Shown: positions 12,696 to 24,484 of the stretch, piece by piece | Layout: every line of letters begins with the position of its first letter | How positions within the stretch are numbered: the stretch's first letter is position 1 | Assembly (NCBI GenBank): GCA_029706075.1 | Contig: JAINUG010000005.1 | Coordinates: forward strand, 7,305,001-7,369,000 | DNA length: 64,000 nt | Source: Aldrovandia affinis | Lineage: Eukaryota; Chordata; Actinopteri; Notacanthiformes; Halosauridae | Reading direction: 5' to 3' | Notes under the pieces: generated by a model | What the model saw: only the letters and a program-made list of their open reading frames with translations | What the model was told of the DNA's origin: nothing | Database searches by the model: none | Translations under genes and position numbers: made by a program

Positions 12696-15370
12696 GAATG
12701 TCCTTCCACCTCGCCAGCGGGAGCAGGGTTTTTCTTAGTGGAGAAGAAGGATGGGGACCTGCGGCCATGTATCCACTACCGAGGCCTCAACAACATCACG
12801 GTGAAGAACAGGTACCCTCTGCCCCTCATGTCCACGGCCTTCGAGATGCTCCAGGGCGCTACCGTCTTTTCCAAACTGGACCTTAGGTGTGCATACAACT
12901 TAGTGCGCATTTGCGAAGGGGACTAATGGAAAACCGCCTTCAACATGCCGACGGGGCACTACGAGTACCTCATCATGCCGTTTGGGCTCTCCAACAGTCC
13001 ATCAGTATTCCAAGCACTGATTAACGACGTGTTGAGAGAGGCACTCAACCGCTTTGTGTTTGTGCACCTGGACGACATTCTCATTTTCTCCAGGAACACG
13101 AACAGCATGTGCGACATGTCCTTCAGCTGCTCCTAAAGAACCAACTCTATGTTAAACTGGAGAAGAGCGAGTTCCACGCTTCCACGGTCACATTTCTGGG
13201 ATTCATTTTACACGCAGGCAGCATCCAAATGGATCCAACCAAGACCCAGGCTGTCAGAGACTGGCCATGCCCCACCTCCGTCAAACAGGTGCAACGTTTC
13301 CTAGGCTTCGCCAATTTTTACCGACGATTCATCTGGGATTTTGGAACGGTGGCGGTTCCACTCACCAACCTGACCCGGGGTAAGGCAAAAGCATTCGTCT
13401 GGACACCCGAAGCCGAACAAGCCTTCCTACGTCTCAAACAGCGCTTCACCTCAGCACCCATCCTGACGATTCCGGACCCATCTCTGCCCTTCGTAGTCGA
13501 GGTAGACGCTTCCAACACAGGCATCGGAGCTGTCCTATCTCAACGGATTAAACCAGACAACAAACTCCGCCCATGCGCCTTCCTGTCACACCGCTTGACA
13601 CCCACTGAGTGCAACTACGACATTGGGGACCACGAATTACTGGCAGTGAAAAAAGCACTGGAGGAGTGGCGTCACTGGCTGGAGGGCTCGGTCCACCCGT
13701 TCACTGTTTGGATCGATCATAAGAATTTGGAATACCTACAGCAGGCCAAGCGGCTGAACCCCCAGCAAGCTAGGTGGGCATTGTTCTTCAACCGTTTTCA
13801 GTTCACACTTTCCTACCGTCCGGGGTCTAAGAATCAGAAACCCGACTCTCTCTCCCGGATCTTTGAAGCTCCTGACACCATCGCCCCAGTGAAGACCATC
13901 CTCTCACCAAGCTGCATCGTCGCCCAGTGGGGCATTGAAACCGTGGTTTGTCGGGCCTTACGAACGGAACCTGACCCGGGCAATGGCCCGCCTAACCGTT
14001 GTTTCGTACCCTCAGCTGTTCGGAACCGAGTACTACAGTGGGGTCACGCCTCTCGTCTCACTGGACATTCAGGGGTGACTCGCACCCTGGAGTTTCTTAG
14101 TCGACGGTTCTAGTGGCCCAAGATGGAGGAGGAGGTCCGGTCATTCGTTCTGGCTTGCGCTGTGTGCACCCAGCACAAACACCCCCGGACACGTCCCCAC
14201 GGGCTACTCCATCCTCTGCCCATTCCCCGCCACCCATGGTCCCACATCTCCATGGACTTTGTTACAGGGCTACCCCCTTCGCACGGTCACACTGCGGTTT
14301 TTGTGGTTGTGGACCGTTTTTCCAAGGCCTGCCATTTCATTCCCCTGCCCAAACTGCCCTCGGCCCAGGAGACTGCTGAACTGGTGGTCGAACACGTGTT
14401 TCGGGTGTTTGGTCTTCCCTCCGACATCGTGTCCGACCAAGGTCCTCAATTCACTGCCCGGTTCTGGAAGGCGTTCTGCACACTCCTTGGAGCCACAGCC
14501 AGCCTCTCGTCAGAATACCACCCCCAATCCAACGGGCAGACAGAGCGGGTTAACCAGGACATGGAGACGACTCTGCGGTGCCTCTCGGCATCCAACCCCA
14601 AGTCCTGGAGCCGCAATCTTCCTTGGGCTGAATACGTCCGCAACACCCTTTGCTGCTCCGCCACCGGGATGTCAGCCTTCGAGGCTCAGTTCGGTAACCA
14701 GCCTCCTCTCTTCCCTGATCAGGAGAGGGAAACCGGGGTTCCTTCAGCAGAGCTTCATGTGCGACAATGCAAACAAGCCTGGAAGAGAGCCAGGTTGGTC
14801 ATCGAACGCACCACCCAACAACACTGTAATCAAGCCAACCGTCTCTGTCGTCCAGCACTCACATTTCACCCTGGCCAGAGGGTCTGGTTATCAACACGGG
14901 ACCTACTCCTCAAGGTGGAGAACCGCAAGTTAGCTCCACGTTTTGTAGGCCCCTTCACATCACTCAATATGTATAACAATACATTTCCTCCTAAAACCAT
15001 CAGGCATATAATCGATAATTCCATCGAGTTATATGGATTTATAAATCGATCATTCCATCTCAGCACACTACACATGTGCTATCCCAAACAGGCATTTGAT
15101 AAGCCATCCTTGCTCCAATATTGGGAGGCTTTATTTATCAGGTGTATAAATTGCAAGGCTAGCCAGTGTATGTGGGAGAAATGAACGCCATCAATGTTGT
15201 GTTATGATGCTGCCTAGTGTGTGCACCCACTAAAATAACAAACTAAAAGGCAAACTTTCCCGGGCATTACGGTTTAAAGAGTAAAATGGTAGTAGCTACC
15301 AGTAGCTAGCGACGTAGTTCAGTTTATAGAGCCAGACGAGTTTGCTGGGTGCTGCCGGAGAACCGTGACA
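12212..15370 (+). mobile_element. Ty3/Gypsy LTR retrotransposon fossil
   Basis: A fossil LTR retrotransposon inserted into LINE A. Parts in order: a candidate 5' LTR (12,212-12,695), then pol-type sequence with reverse transcriptase (about 12,700-13,130), RNase H (about 13,430-13,860) and integrase (about 14,040-14,940). No gag or protease region is recognisable between the LTR and RT. The right end (to the GTGACA at 15,365-15,370) does not resemble the left LTR and may come from a different element. The copy is broken at several places and looks moderately old. LINE A resumes immediately to its right. Confidence 0.8.
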
Positions 15371-15611
15371 GATGGCGTTGTCCGCTCTGTCACAATGACC
15401 CACAACGACGGCCTCCACTCCCTAATTAACTGGACGCCCCTCTGGGCAAGATGCCATATGCACAGGCTATTACTCATCTTTAAATCTCTCCTTGGAAACC
15501 CATTTACATTTCAAACCTTCTTCACATAAGATAACCTAAGATCTAGCAATCACAGCACTCTGATAACCCCCAAAGCCAAGACTGTCTTTGGATGCAATTC
15601 TTTCCAATTCT
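15371..15611 (+). mobile_element. LINE A, segment 3
   Basis: C-terminal part of the LINE A polyprotein. The frame reads THNDGLHSLINWTPLWAR, then LLLIFKSLLGNPF and TPKAKTVFGCNSFQF. It ends in the middle of that last block, where the inverted L2 copy C is inserted. Confidence 0.65.
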
Positions 15612-17192
15612 ACATTTACATTTTACATTTTAAGCATTTAGCAGATGCTCTTATCCAGAGCGACTTACAAGATGTGCATTAATACAAGGTAAGAACAATC
15701 ATAGTTAGCGCACAAGATCAGTGCAGTAATACAGCAATAGACATCATTGCAGGCGTCTGCGTATCATACCTGTAACACTGGGAAAGAAAAGGTTAGTGTT
15801 TTTTGGGGGTTAATAGTGTAGAACAAGTAAACAGTGGACAGATGGACTGGATGAACAGTGTTCAGTGGTAGTGAAGTCTGAAGAGGTGGGTTATGAGTCT
15901 CTTGCGGAAGATTGGAAGTGATTCCGCAGTCCTGACCGATTGCGGGAGGTTGTTCCACCAGCGAGGGACCAGGACAGAGAACAGGCGAGACCGCGAGGAG
16001 CGGCTGCCAGGCGCCCGGAGGGATGGAGCAGTCAGTTTGCCGGAGGAGGCGGAGCGGAGGAGTCTGGGCGGGGTGTAGGGAGTGATGAGTGACTGGAGGT
16101 ATGGGGGACCAGTACCTCTGGCCGCTTGAAAAGCAAGCACCAGTGACTTGAATCTGATGCGTGCTGCGATGGGGAGCCAGTGCAGGGAGGAGAGTAGAGG
16201 GGTGACGTGGGTGAACTTCGGCTGGTTGAACACCAGGCAAGCGGCAGCGTTCTGGACTAGTTGCAGAGGCTTGATGGCACAGGCCGGAAGGCCTGCCAGC
16301 AAGGAATTGCAGTAGTCCAGACGTGAGATCACCAGGGCCTGGACCAGGAGTTGAGTGGCCTCTTGGGTGAGGAACGGTCGGATCCTCCGGATGTTGTGGA
16401 GGGAGAAACAGCAGGTCCGAGTGATCGCTGCAATATGGCTCGAGAAGCACAGCTGGTTGTTCAGGGTCACTCCAAGGCTCCTGGCAGACTGAGACGGAGA
16501 CACTATGGAGCCTTCCACGGTGATTGACGCATCAATCGTCGGGGAGCCCTTCACAGGGAAGAAGAGCAGCTCTGTCTTCCCCAGGTTCAGCTTCAGGTGG
16601 TGGGTGGACATCCATGCGGAGATGTCAGCCAAGCATGCAGAGATCCGTGCCGGGTCCTGGGTATCAGATGGAGGGAAGGAGAGAAAGAGTTGAGTGTCTT
16701 CAGCATAACAGTGAGCAGAAATAACAGAGCCAAGTGACTTAGTGTACAGAGAGAATAGGACGGGGCCTAGCACCGAGCCCTGCGGGACTCCAGTAGAGAG
16801 GGTGTGGGGAGAGGAGAGGGATCCTCTCCAGGCCACCTGGTAGGACCGGTCAGCCAGGTAGGACTCAAACCATGTCAACGCAGATCCAGAGATTCCCATC
16901 TCGACGAGAAATGAGAGCAGGATCCGGTGGTCCACGGTGTCGAATGCCGCCGACAGGTCGAGGAGGAGGAGGACGGAGCTAAGGGATCGGGACTTAGCCC
17001 CGTGAAGAGCCTCAGTGACCGCAAGGAGAGCAGTCTCTGTGGAGTGGCCTGCTCTGAACCCAGATTGGTTGGGATCAAGCAGGTCGTTCTGTAAGAGATG
17101 AGCAGACAGTTGATTATAGACAGCCTGCTCTAATGTTTTGGAAAGGAATGGAGGAGGAGAGAGACAGGTCGGTAGTTAGAGATGACAGCAGG
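15612..17192 (-). mobile_element. L2-clade LINE, copy C (inverted, 5'-truncated, flanked by ATTCT)
   Basis: A minus-strand L2 LINE inserted into LINE A. ATTCT stands on both sides (15,607-15,611 and 17,193-17,197), and the LINE A reading frame continues across the pair. A 357-codon frame (16,935-15,862) is open and covers RT through the C-terminus: [36 protein letters not shown] and LVISRLDYCNSLLAGLPA are visible. The catalytic YADD is YAED here, and about four residues just before it are missing relative to copy B, so the RT should be inactive although the frame is open. The 3' end, at low coordinates, is the L2 tail with TGTAAA-type repeats. Confidence 0.9.
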
Positions 17193-17197
17193 ATTCT

Positions 17198-17745
17198 CTG
17201 CTGCTAATGACTGGAAGACTACGTAAAACACTCAAATTACCCACCTTCATCTCATTAACTGCTTTTAGACACAATCATCAGAAAGTCCTTGTCAACCATT
17301 GCACCTGGTTTGAACCGGACCATTAATTGCGCACCTGGCCACACTACCTGGATAAATGGTTGTGCTTACAGGGCTTCCCGGGCCTCTCCTTGGGGCCTGA
17401 ACTGTCCCATGTGTTTGTTGGTTTCTGCTGCGCCTGGTTAGGCTAGTCAGGGGCTTGTTGATTAGTTGACTAGCTCTTTGGTTTGTTGGGTCAGGTGTGC
17501 TGGTGGTGGGGTCTGGTGGATGCATGGGGTGGCTCAGAGTCCTGGGGTGGGGTTTGGAAAGCCCTGTGTTATCCTCTGTAAATAGTACTTATGTTGAATA
17601 TATTTGACTTCATATTGTATATTGTTTATTGTACTCTGTATATTGCCTTGTCCCATCATCATTAATTGTGTTCCTTGGCTGTTAGAGGCCTCTTAGCCAG
17701 GTCATCATTGTAAATGAGAAACTGACCTCCCTGGTTAAATAAAAA
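17198..17745 (+). mobile_element. LINE A, segment 4 (C-terminus and 3' UTR)
   Basis: After the duplicated ATTCT the LINE A frame continues as SAANDW, then TLKLPTFISLTAFRHN, the normal end of this protein group. The rest is 3' UTR, ending GTAAATGAGAAACTGACCTC and CCTGGTTAAATAAAAAAATTG, which resembles a 3' terminus common in fish LINEs. This end defines the right edge of the nest. Confidence 0.65.
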
Positions 17746-17904
17746 AATTGTGAAAAGGGGTGATTGTTGAGGCACATTTGGCAGGAGCTGGAGCAAGACA
17801 GCTCAACTTGATGATGTTTCATGAGGAACAGTGTCTAAGGTGATGTCAGCATTAAACTCCAAGGGAAAGACAATGGCAAAGTAATAAGGTAGTAACAAAA
17901 TAGT

Positions 17905-18680
17905 GATCGCAGTGATCACCCGGACCTGATGATTCTCCCTCCAGAACATCCGGATGATCCGACCGTTCCTCACCCAAGAGGCCACACAACTCCTGGCCCA
18001 GGCCCTGGTGATCTCACGTCTGTACTACTGCAATTACCTTGCTGGCAGGCCTACCAGCCAGTGCCATCAAGCCACTGCAACTGGTCCAGAATGCTGCCGC
18101 ACATCTGGTGTTCAGTCAACCCAAGTTCACGCACATCACCCCTCTACTCAACTCTCTGCACTGGCTCCCCATTACAGCACACATCAAATTCAAATCACTG
18201 GTGCTGGCTTATCAAGTGGCTAGAGGAACTGCTCCCCCTTACCTCCAGACACTCATCACACCCTACACCCCAGCCAGACCTCTCCGCTCCGTCTCCTCTG
18301 GCAAATTGACTGTCCCATCCCTCTGGGTGCCCGGCAGCCAGCCTTGCCTCTTCTCTGTCCTGACCCCTCAGTGGTGGATTCCACTACCACTGAATTCTGT
18401 ACATCTAGCCAATTGTCATCACCACTGCCTACATGTTTAATACTGCTTTTTGTATATGTATACTTGTTCAAAACTTCCTCAAAAAAATCATTTTTTACTA
18501 ACCTTTTCCTTCCCGGTGTTACAGGTATGGTATGCAGCTGCAATGATGTCTATTGCTGTATTACTGCACTGATCTCTTGCGTGAACAATGATTGATCATA
18601 CCATGTATTAATGCACATCTTTTAAGTCGCTCTGGATAAGAGTGTCTGCTAAATGCTTAAAATGCAAGTGTAAAAATTTA
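17905..18680 (+). mobile_element. L2-clade LINE, copy D (3' fragment)
   Basis: 5'-truncated L2 copy. Plus-strand frames show IRPFLTQEATQLLAQALVIS and HLVFSQPKFTHITPLLNSLH, both matching copies B and C. It ends with TAAGTCGCTCTGGATAAGAG and CTGCTAAATGCTTAAAATG. The reading frame is broken. Confidence 0.85.
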
Positions 18681-18689
18681 ATAAAGAAA

Positions 18690-19220
18690 CCAAATCTTGA
18701 TCCTGGTAATCTGAAGAAATATAGGCCTATTTCAAATCTTCCCTTTCTGTCAAAAATGTTTTGAAAATATGTAGCTCAACAACTAACTACTTTCCTTAAA
18801 TCAAATGATCTCTATGAAATACTACAATCAAGTTTTAGATTGTAGCATTGAGACAGCACTTGTTAAAGTTGTGAATGATTTGCTGTTGGCATCTGACTGT
18901 GGTCATGTTTCTATTCTCATGCTCCTTGATTGATGTGCTGAATTTGATACAAAAGTCTCCTTTACAGACTAGAAACCCTGGTTGGTTTGTGTGGGTGGGC
19001 ACTCTCCTGGTTTAAATCATACCTATCAGACAGATTTCATTTTGTGCAATTAGATCAGGAGTTCTCTGCCACTACGTTCAGGTTAAATATGGTGTTCCAG
19101 AAGGGTCAGTGCTGGGACCATTACTGTTCTCATTATACTTGCTACCACTTGGTGATGTTATTTATAAACATGGTGTGAATTTATATTGCCATGCAGATGA
19201 TATTCAGCTGTACATATCTT
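18690..19220 (+). mobile_element. Old L2-like LINE fragment (RT)
   Basis: Degenerate RT sequence of an L2-type LINE different from copies B-D. Across frames it reads GNLKKYRPISNLPFLSK, then [16 protein letters not shown] in one frame against a [20 protein letters not shown]-type pattern in another, and a degenerate HADDIQLY. It is heavily mutated. Confidence 0.6.
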
Positions 19221-19499
19221 AAATACCTCAAGTGTCTCTGCTTCTAGTACATGAAATGGAAAGCTGTTCCATGCATTAATAACTGTCTGTGTAAAGAAAT
19301 ACTTGATATCAGTTTGGAATGTACCTTTATCTCATTTACAACTGTGACCTCACTTCACTTAACTTGAATCCCTTATTAATCCCTAAATTATTATTCATTT
19401 AAAAACCTCAAACAACTCCCCTCAAACAGTCTCCATTTGCTGAATTAAGGGCCAGATATACTAAGGAAGTTGTTGCAGTGCAAAACCAATTGCTAAAAT

Positions 19500-19715
19500 C
19501 CAATGGTGCAGTGGCTACTGTTCACAGCAAGAATCTTCTCCCTTTGTGGAGTTTGCATGTTCTCCCGGGACCGTGGGTTTCCTCCCACAGTCCAGTAACA
19601 CACTGGTGACCACTTTCCAATTGAAAAGGTTTTGATGGATACAATGCCAATTCCTGCCTCTCGGGGAGACTGCCACCCTGAGGCATAGACAATGGATGGA
19701 TGGATGGATGTATCC
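19500..19715 (+). repeat. Retroposon tail with (GGAT)n
   Basis: The text GTGGAGTTTGCATGTTCTCC and GTGGGTTTCCTCCCACAGTC, followed by a GGAT repeat at about 19,692, is a repeat tail widespread in fish genomes. I cannot assign it to a family with certainty. Confidence 0.5.
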
Positions 19716-20886
19716 TCATCTCAACTCAGTAGTTGTAAGACTGCCAAAAGGGTCAAATTCAAAGTTGTAGTAAGGGTTTAAGTACCCTTGTCCGAGGTGT
19801 CGCAGTTGCCCAGGATGTACATTAACATGATACATTAACAACCAATTTAATAAGACTGGTTCTAATTATGCAATGAAAGTAATATAATAACCTCATTAGC
19901 AATTTTGCAGTATGAGACACCCAGAAAAAAGGGGCTGAAATAATATGTCATGCTTACATGTCCAGATCACAAATAGCCAAGAAATGGATAGGCTATGGAA
20001 CAACCAGGCACAAGTAGCGAGGGAACCATGAGAAAAAGAAAACTTACATTTACAGCCAGGAAATAGAAGTAATGGTCAATGAGGTCACAACGCCATATTA
20101 CAGCATAGGAATACAACACCAATGGAGCGGAGAAACATTTGGAGTGAAATCACACAAAAAAAAAATCATAAGGAACAATAAAACAAACAGTATGCGATGT
20201 AAGAAAATATGAAATTATGTTAGGTGGTGTACAAAATAACTTTCCTACAACATAATGCAGACAAAAGACACATGCGGTGGTCCAACCAACAAAAGAATAT
20301 TAACACCAATAGAACAACAATATTTCTTTGGAAAATTTACTGGAAAATATATATAAAGGCATGTTCACTGAGACAAAGCCCAGCACCTCAGAGAGTGCAA
20401 TACAAAACATGGATTGTAAAATTCCTGCAACCCTCAAATAGTTTATTTGAAGACATCAAGTCTAATTGTGTCGTTGAGGATTTTTTTTTTTTATCCTCGT
20501 AGGACCATTGACTAATTGACATTTTACATTTTTTTTTTTTTTTTTTTGATTTAAGCATTTTTTGATTTAGAACATATTTGTCTGTGATAAACCTTTATTT
20601 TTAATTAATACCTTTTAATTGAGTGTTTTTACCTTTTTTATTTTCATACCAGTTCAAATTCAATTCACCCATAAGAATTAGCTCCTTATTGTGGTCACAT
20701 TCTTTGAAGACTTTATTAAACGTGAGCTAGGCTATAGCAGCATTCAGCAAAATATTGCCTCCTTTCAGGTGTTCTTAAAATCCTCATACAAAGAGGAGAG
20801 TCACAATTAAGGCATGCTTTAATCTCCACCCTGTTTTAGCACGTTCACCCCAGGTATACATATGCATGAACAGATTTAACTATGTA
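19716..20886. other. Intergenic DNA, nothing recognised
   Basis: AT-rich sequence with poly(T) runs at about 20,490 and 20,530. No exon or named repeat was found. Confidence 0.4.
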
Positions 20887-21868
20887 CAGTAGACTCAATT
20901 TTTATTCACACCTTTGATAAAGATGAACAAAAGACTTATTTGAAGTTCATTGGAAGGTTATGGAACTATACAGTGGCCTACAATGGTTTCCTGTTTCCCT
21001 GGGGTATAAAAAGGAGGGAATACACATTTGAAATACTGTGGTCAGCCATCATCATGGTGAAAGGCAAAGAACTCCCTAAAAGCATCAGACAAAAGGTTAT
21101 TGACCTTTAAAGATCAGGAGATGGCTACAAAAAAATCACTACGCTTTTCACTGTGTCAATTATTAGGAAGTTCAAGGCCACTGGAACAGTGGCTAACCTG
21201 CCAGGTAGAGGACACAAGTCTATCTTGCCCCCACGTGTAGTGACACGGATGGTTCAAGAGGCAAAAAGAAGTCCAAGGGGCACAGTTCAAGATCTCCAAA
21301 ACAACCTGGCATCTTGGGGTTACAGGGTGTCTAAAGCTACCATTCGATGATGCCTACATGACAATGGCCTTTATGGCAGAGTTGCAAGAAGGAAGCCTCT
21401 TTTGAAGACAATTCACCAAAAAAGGTGTCTTGAATTTTCCAAACTACATCTGAACTACTACTCAGATGAAACAAAAATCGAGCTTTTTGGACATGCACAT
21501 CAGCGTTATGCTTGGCATCCAAAGAATGCAAGTAATATTGAAAAGCACCTCATGCCTATGATGAAACATGGTGGTGGATCTTTAATGCTTTGGGTTTGTT
21601 TTGCAGGCCCTGGGGCCCTTATTAAAATAGATGGAACCATGAACTCCAGCATGTACCAATACATTTTGTCCAAAAGCCTTGTTCCCTCTGCCAGGAAGCT
21701 ACACCTTGGCTGCAGATGGACCTTCCAACAAGACAATGATCCCGAACATACATCCAAAGCAACTAAGAGATGGTTGACAGAGCACAAGATCAATGTCCTG
21801 ACATGGCCATCTCAGCCTCCAGACCTGAATTCAATTGAGTTCAATTTGAACTCAAAAAAGCAATCCAC

Positions 21869-22198
21869 GACCTCCCGCATGGTCCAGTGGTTACAATGTT
21901 CAACACTGGCCGTCCCGCCAGAGTCGGCTCTGTCCGGGAGTGCCATTGGGGTGGCAATTGGCTATCTGCCCCAGGGAGGGGGTAGGGAAGCCGACACACA
22001 CAGTTTGTGCACAGGAGTGGTTCTGGGGTACCGACGAGTGTTGTCTCGGAGGAGGCAGTGCTACGCCCTTGTCACTGCCGGTCACAGGACTACGGCAGCA
22101 AACTATAGGGTGTAGGGGGATTGAACTAAGCACATGGGTAATTGGCTACCAAATTGGGCGAAAATGGGGTAAGATCTTAAAATATATATATTGTTTTT
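21869..22198 (+). mobile_element. tRNA-derived SINE inside the Tc1 element
   Basis: The SINE starts CCTCCCGCATGGTCCAGTGG and ends GGCTACCAAATTGGGCGAAA with an AT-rich tail. It is bounded by a 13-bp duplication, AAAAGCAATCCAC (21,856-21,868) and AAAAGCAGTCCAC (22,199-22,211), as expected from L1-type retroposition. It belongs to the ACCAAATTGGGAGAAAA-tailed family found at five other places here. Confidence 0.85.
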
Positions 22199-22507
22199 AA
22201 AAGCAGTCCACAAACGTCAACCAAAGAATCTGAAGGAAATCCTGCATGGAGGAATGGTTGAGTATCACCCCCAAGAAGTTCCAATAACCTCGTACGACAC
22301 TACAGAAGGCGCCTACTTGCTGTTATAATGGCTAAGGGAGGAACCACAAAGTACTGATAACAAGGATGGGAATATTTGTGATTCTTGATTTTTCTGGGGA
22401 AAAATCATAATTTGTGAACCGTTCGATTGTGGTTCGTGCCAATGCATTACTATTAAAGAATATAATTTTCTGCAGTTTTGTGAGCATAAAATAAATCTAA
22501 TTACTTA

Positions 22508-23672
22508 TGTAACACCCACTAGCCTAGGGCTTACTTTATGAAGGACTACGCCACTCTCCTATATGGGGGAGAGACCCGCTAACTGAATTCCCCGCTACAG
22601 GGTATTCAACTGAATGAATGATGCAAAGACTGTGTACAAAATAGATGCAATTTATTTTTGTTTAGAGATCAAGTTATTAACTTGTGTCCATACATGAAAT
22701 AATAACCCAAAATAAATAAGGAGCCTCCCAGAGGGGGGCGCTAAGGTAGGGGCAAAAGGGGAGAGGAGTCAGTGTGGACTGGGCTGTCTGAAAGGGACCC
22801 AAGTAATGCGCTTCACACAGCAGGGTGATGTACAAACTGTATGTGATGGTGCTCAAACACTATAAAGTGGGGCTCACTTACTATCTCACTACATATCCAG
22901 CTATGGATCACAAGGAGTACTTCAGCACACACTATAAGGGGAATACCCCAATCACTATAAGGTGGAGTTCACTCAGTATTTCACTGCACATCAAAATGTG
23001 GGTCACAATGAGTGATTCACTACACACTAAAAGGTGAGTAAATATGACACACTAGGGCCACCCCCGGAGGCCCCGCCCACAACTGACAGAATAAGCCCTG
23101 CCTCTAGGTAAAAAAAAAAAATATATCCTATAGTTTATGAAGGTGGTTTGGCTCTAGGCAACTCTTTACAGTGGTTATATTGACCGTAGGAAAAAGAGTG
23201 GTTACACAATACACTCCTGATATAAAAATCAGGACTGCCCCCGTAGACTGCTGTGAAGGCCAGTGTGAGCAGGTTTGCTGCTCCAAAATTAACCTCCCAC
23301 TTATGCTGGCACAAACGAATCCCTCCTGCTAGGTGGCCACAGTAGAGAAACTTCTACTTGGTAGTGTAGCACATACCAGGCTAGCTTCACGCCACCAAAC
23401 CGCTCCTACCTTGCAGTTGGCTGAACTGTAGGGCAACCAGCAATGTGCAGCACTAGGAATTTTAACAGCCACGTTCAATCCGCCTCGTCTCACACCGCCG
23501 GCACCAAACACTAACAAACGATAGTTTGTGCTAACCATGTTCCACACGTGAATCTCATTACTAAAAGCAGAGTATGGGGCGGTGCCAAAACGACGTTCTA
23601 CACGTGAATCTCATTACTAAAAGCAGAAACTATGGGGTGGTACTAAGACTACCTACGGTCCTACATGTCACA
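22508..23672. mobile_element. Candidate solo LTR or other LTR-like insertion in the Tc1 element
   Basis: A 1,165-bp block starting TGTAACACCC and ending CATGTCACA, with CTTA on both sides (22,504-22,507 and 23,673-23,676). Removing it restores a continuous Tc1 3' region. TG...CA ends with a short duplication fit a solo LTR, but no coding sequence links it to a family. Inside are loose repeats around 22,850-23,030 and a tandem duplication of about 55 bp at 23,545-23,635. Confidence 0.5.
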
Positions 23673-23764
23673 CTTATATAGTTTATTTTATACTATGTAT
23701 TTTGTTCATCTTTATCAAGGGTGTGAATAAAAATTGAGTCTATTGTATCTAAAGGGAAGTTGCA

Positions 23765-24165
23765 GGCTGGTGGATAGCGTAGCGGTCTAACTCACCACAC
23801 TTTGGCTGGTCCGGTGTGGTGTGCGATGCCTGTCAGGGACGTGGTTCGAAACCCACGTCCCTACCAGACTGGCCCTGGTCGTCAGCCCGATCGGAGGCGG
23901 CATTTGGCTGTCCGCCTCTGAGGGAGGGGGGAGGGTGAGCCAGCACGAGTCTGTCGAGGAGCAGGAAAAAGGCGTCCATGGTAGAATTCCGTCTCGGAAG
24001 AGGCGGATAAATTCGGCCCGGAAATGATGTCCCGGAGGACGGGCGGTGGACTCATGAGGGAGAGGGAATTTAGATAAATAGAGGGTATAATTGGCAACCA
24101 AATTGGGAGAAAAACAGGGGGAAAAATTAGAAATACATTTTTTAAATATAAAAAAAGAGTTACGT
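23765..24165 (+). mobile_element. tRNA-derived SINE, long variant
   Basis: The tRNA-like head contains TGGTTCGAAACCCACG as B box. The body has CCGTCTCGGAAGAGGCGG and GGACGGGCGGTGGACTC, and the tail is GGCAACCAAATTGGGAGAAA followed by an A-rich end. The body matches the truncated copy at 46,905. It lies just right of the Tc1 element. Confidence 0.75.
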
Positions 24166-24484
24166 GATGCAAATGAATGAATTAATTTATTAGGTTATTT
24201 GTAAGGGACAAGCACAAAGAACATTGACAGCTGCTGAAGCAGTGCCCGATGCACTGTACATGTGTATATAGCCGAAGCTAACTTCCAACACCAGTTCCTT
24301 GATGAGCATTGATAGTTCAATCAATTAATAAAATAATAAAATTACATTGTTACAGTTTAAAATCAATGCATATATTGACAGAAAAAACAACAACAACAAC
24401 AACAATCATACATGACACGACAAAAACAAACAAATACAAAAAAATGAGAACATGAGCTCAAATACAGTACTGATTAGTTGGTGT

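Larger units (their letters stand above)
20887..23745 (+). mobile_element. Tc1-like transposon, split by two later insertions
   Basis: The ends are inverted repeats of about 46 bp: CAGTAGACTCAATTTTTATT at the left and its near-identical complement at the right. TA stands on both sides (20,885-20,886 and 23,746-23,747). The plus-strand transposase starts at ATG 21,054 (MVKGKELPKSIRQKVIDL) but meets a stop early. The helix-turn-helix part (ATGTVANLPGRGHKS) and DDE catalytic part (SDETKIELFGH, QQDNDPEHTS and PPDLNSIE, the DD34E residues) are still readable. A SINE interrupts the end of the gene and an LTR-like insertion sits before the right inverted repeat. Inactive. Confidence 0.93.
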
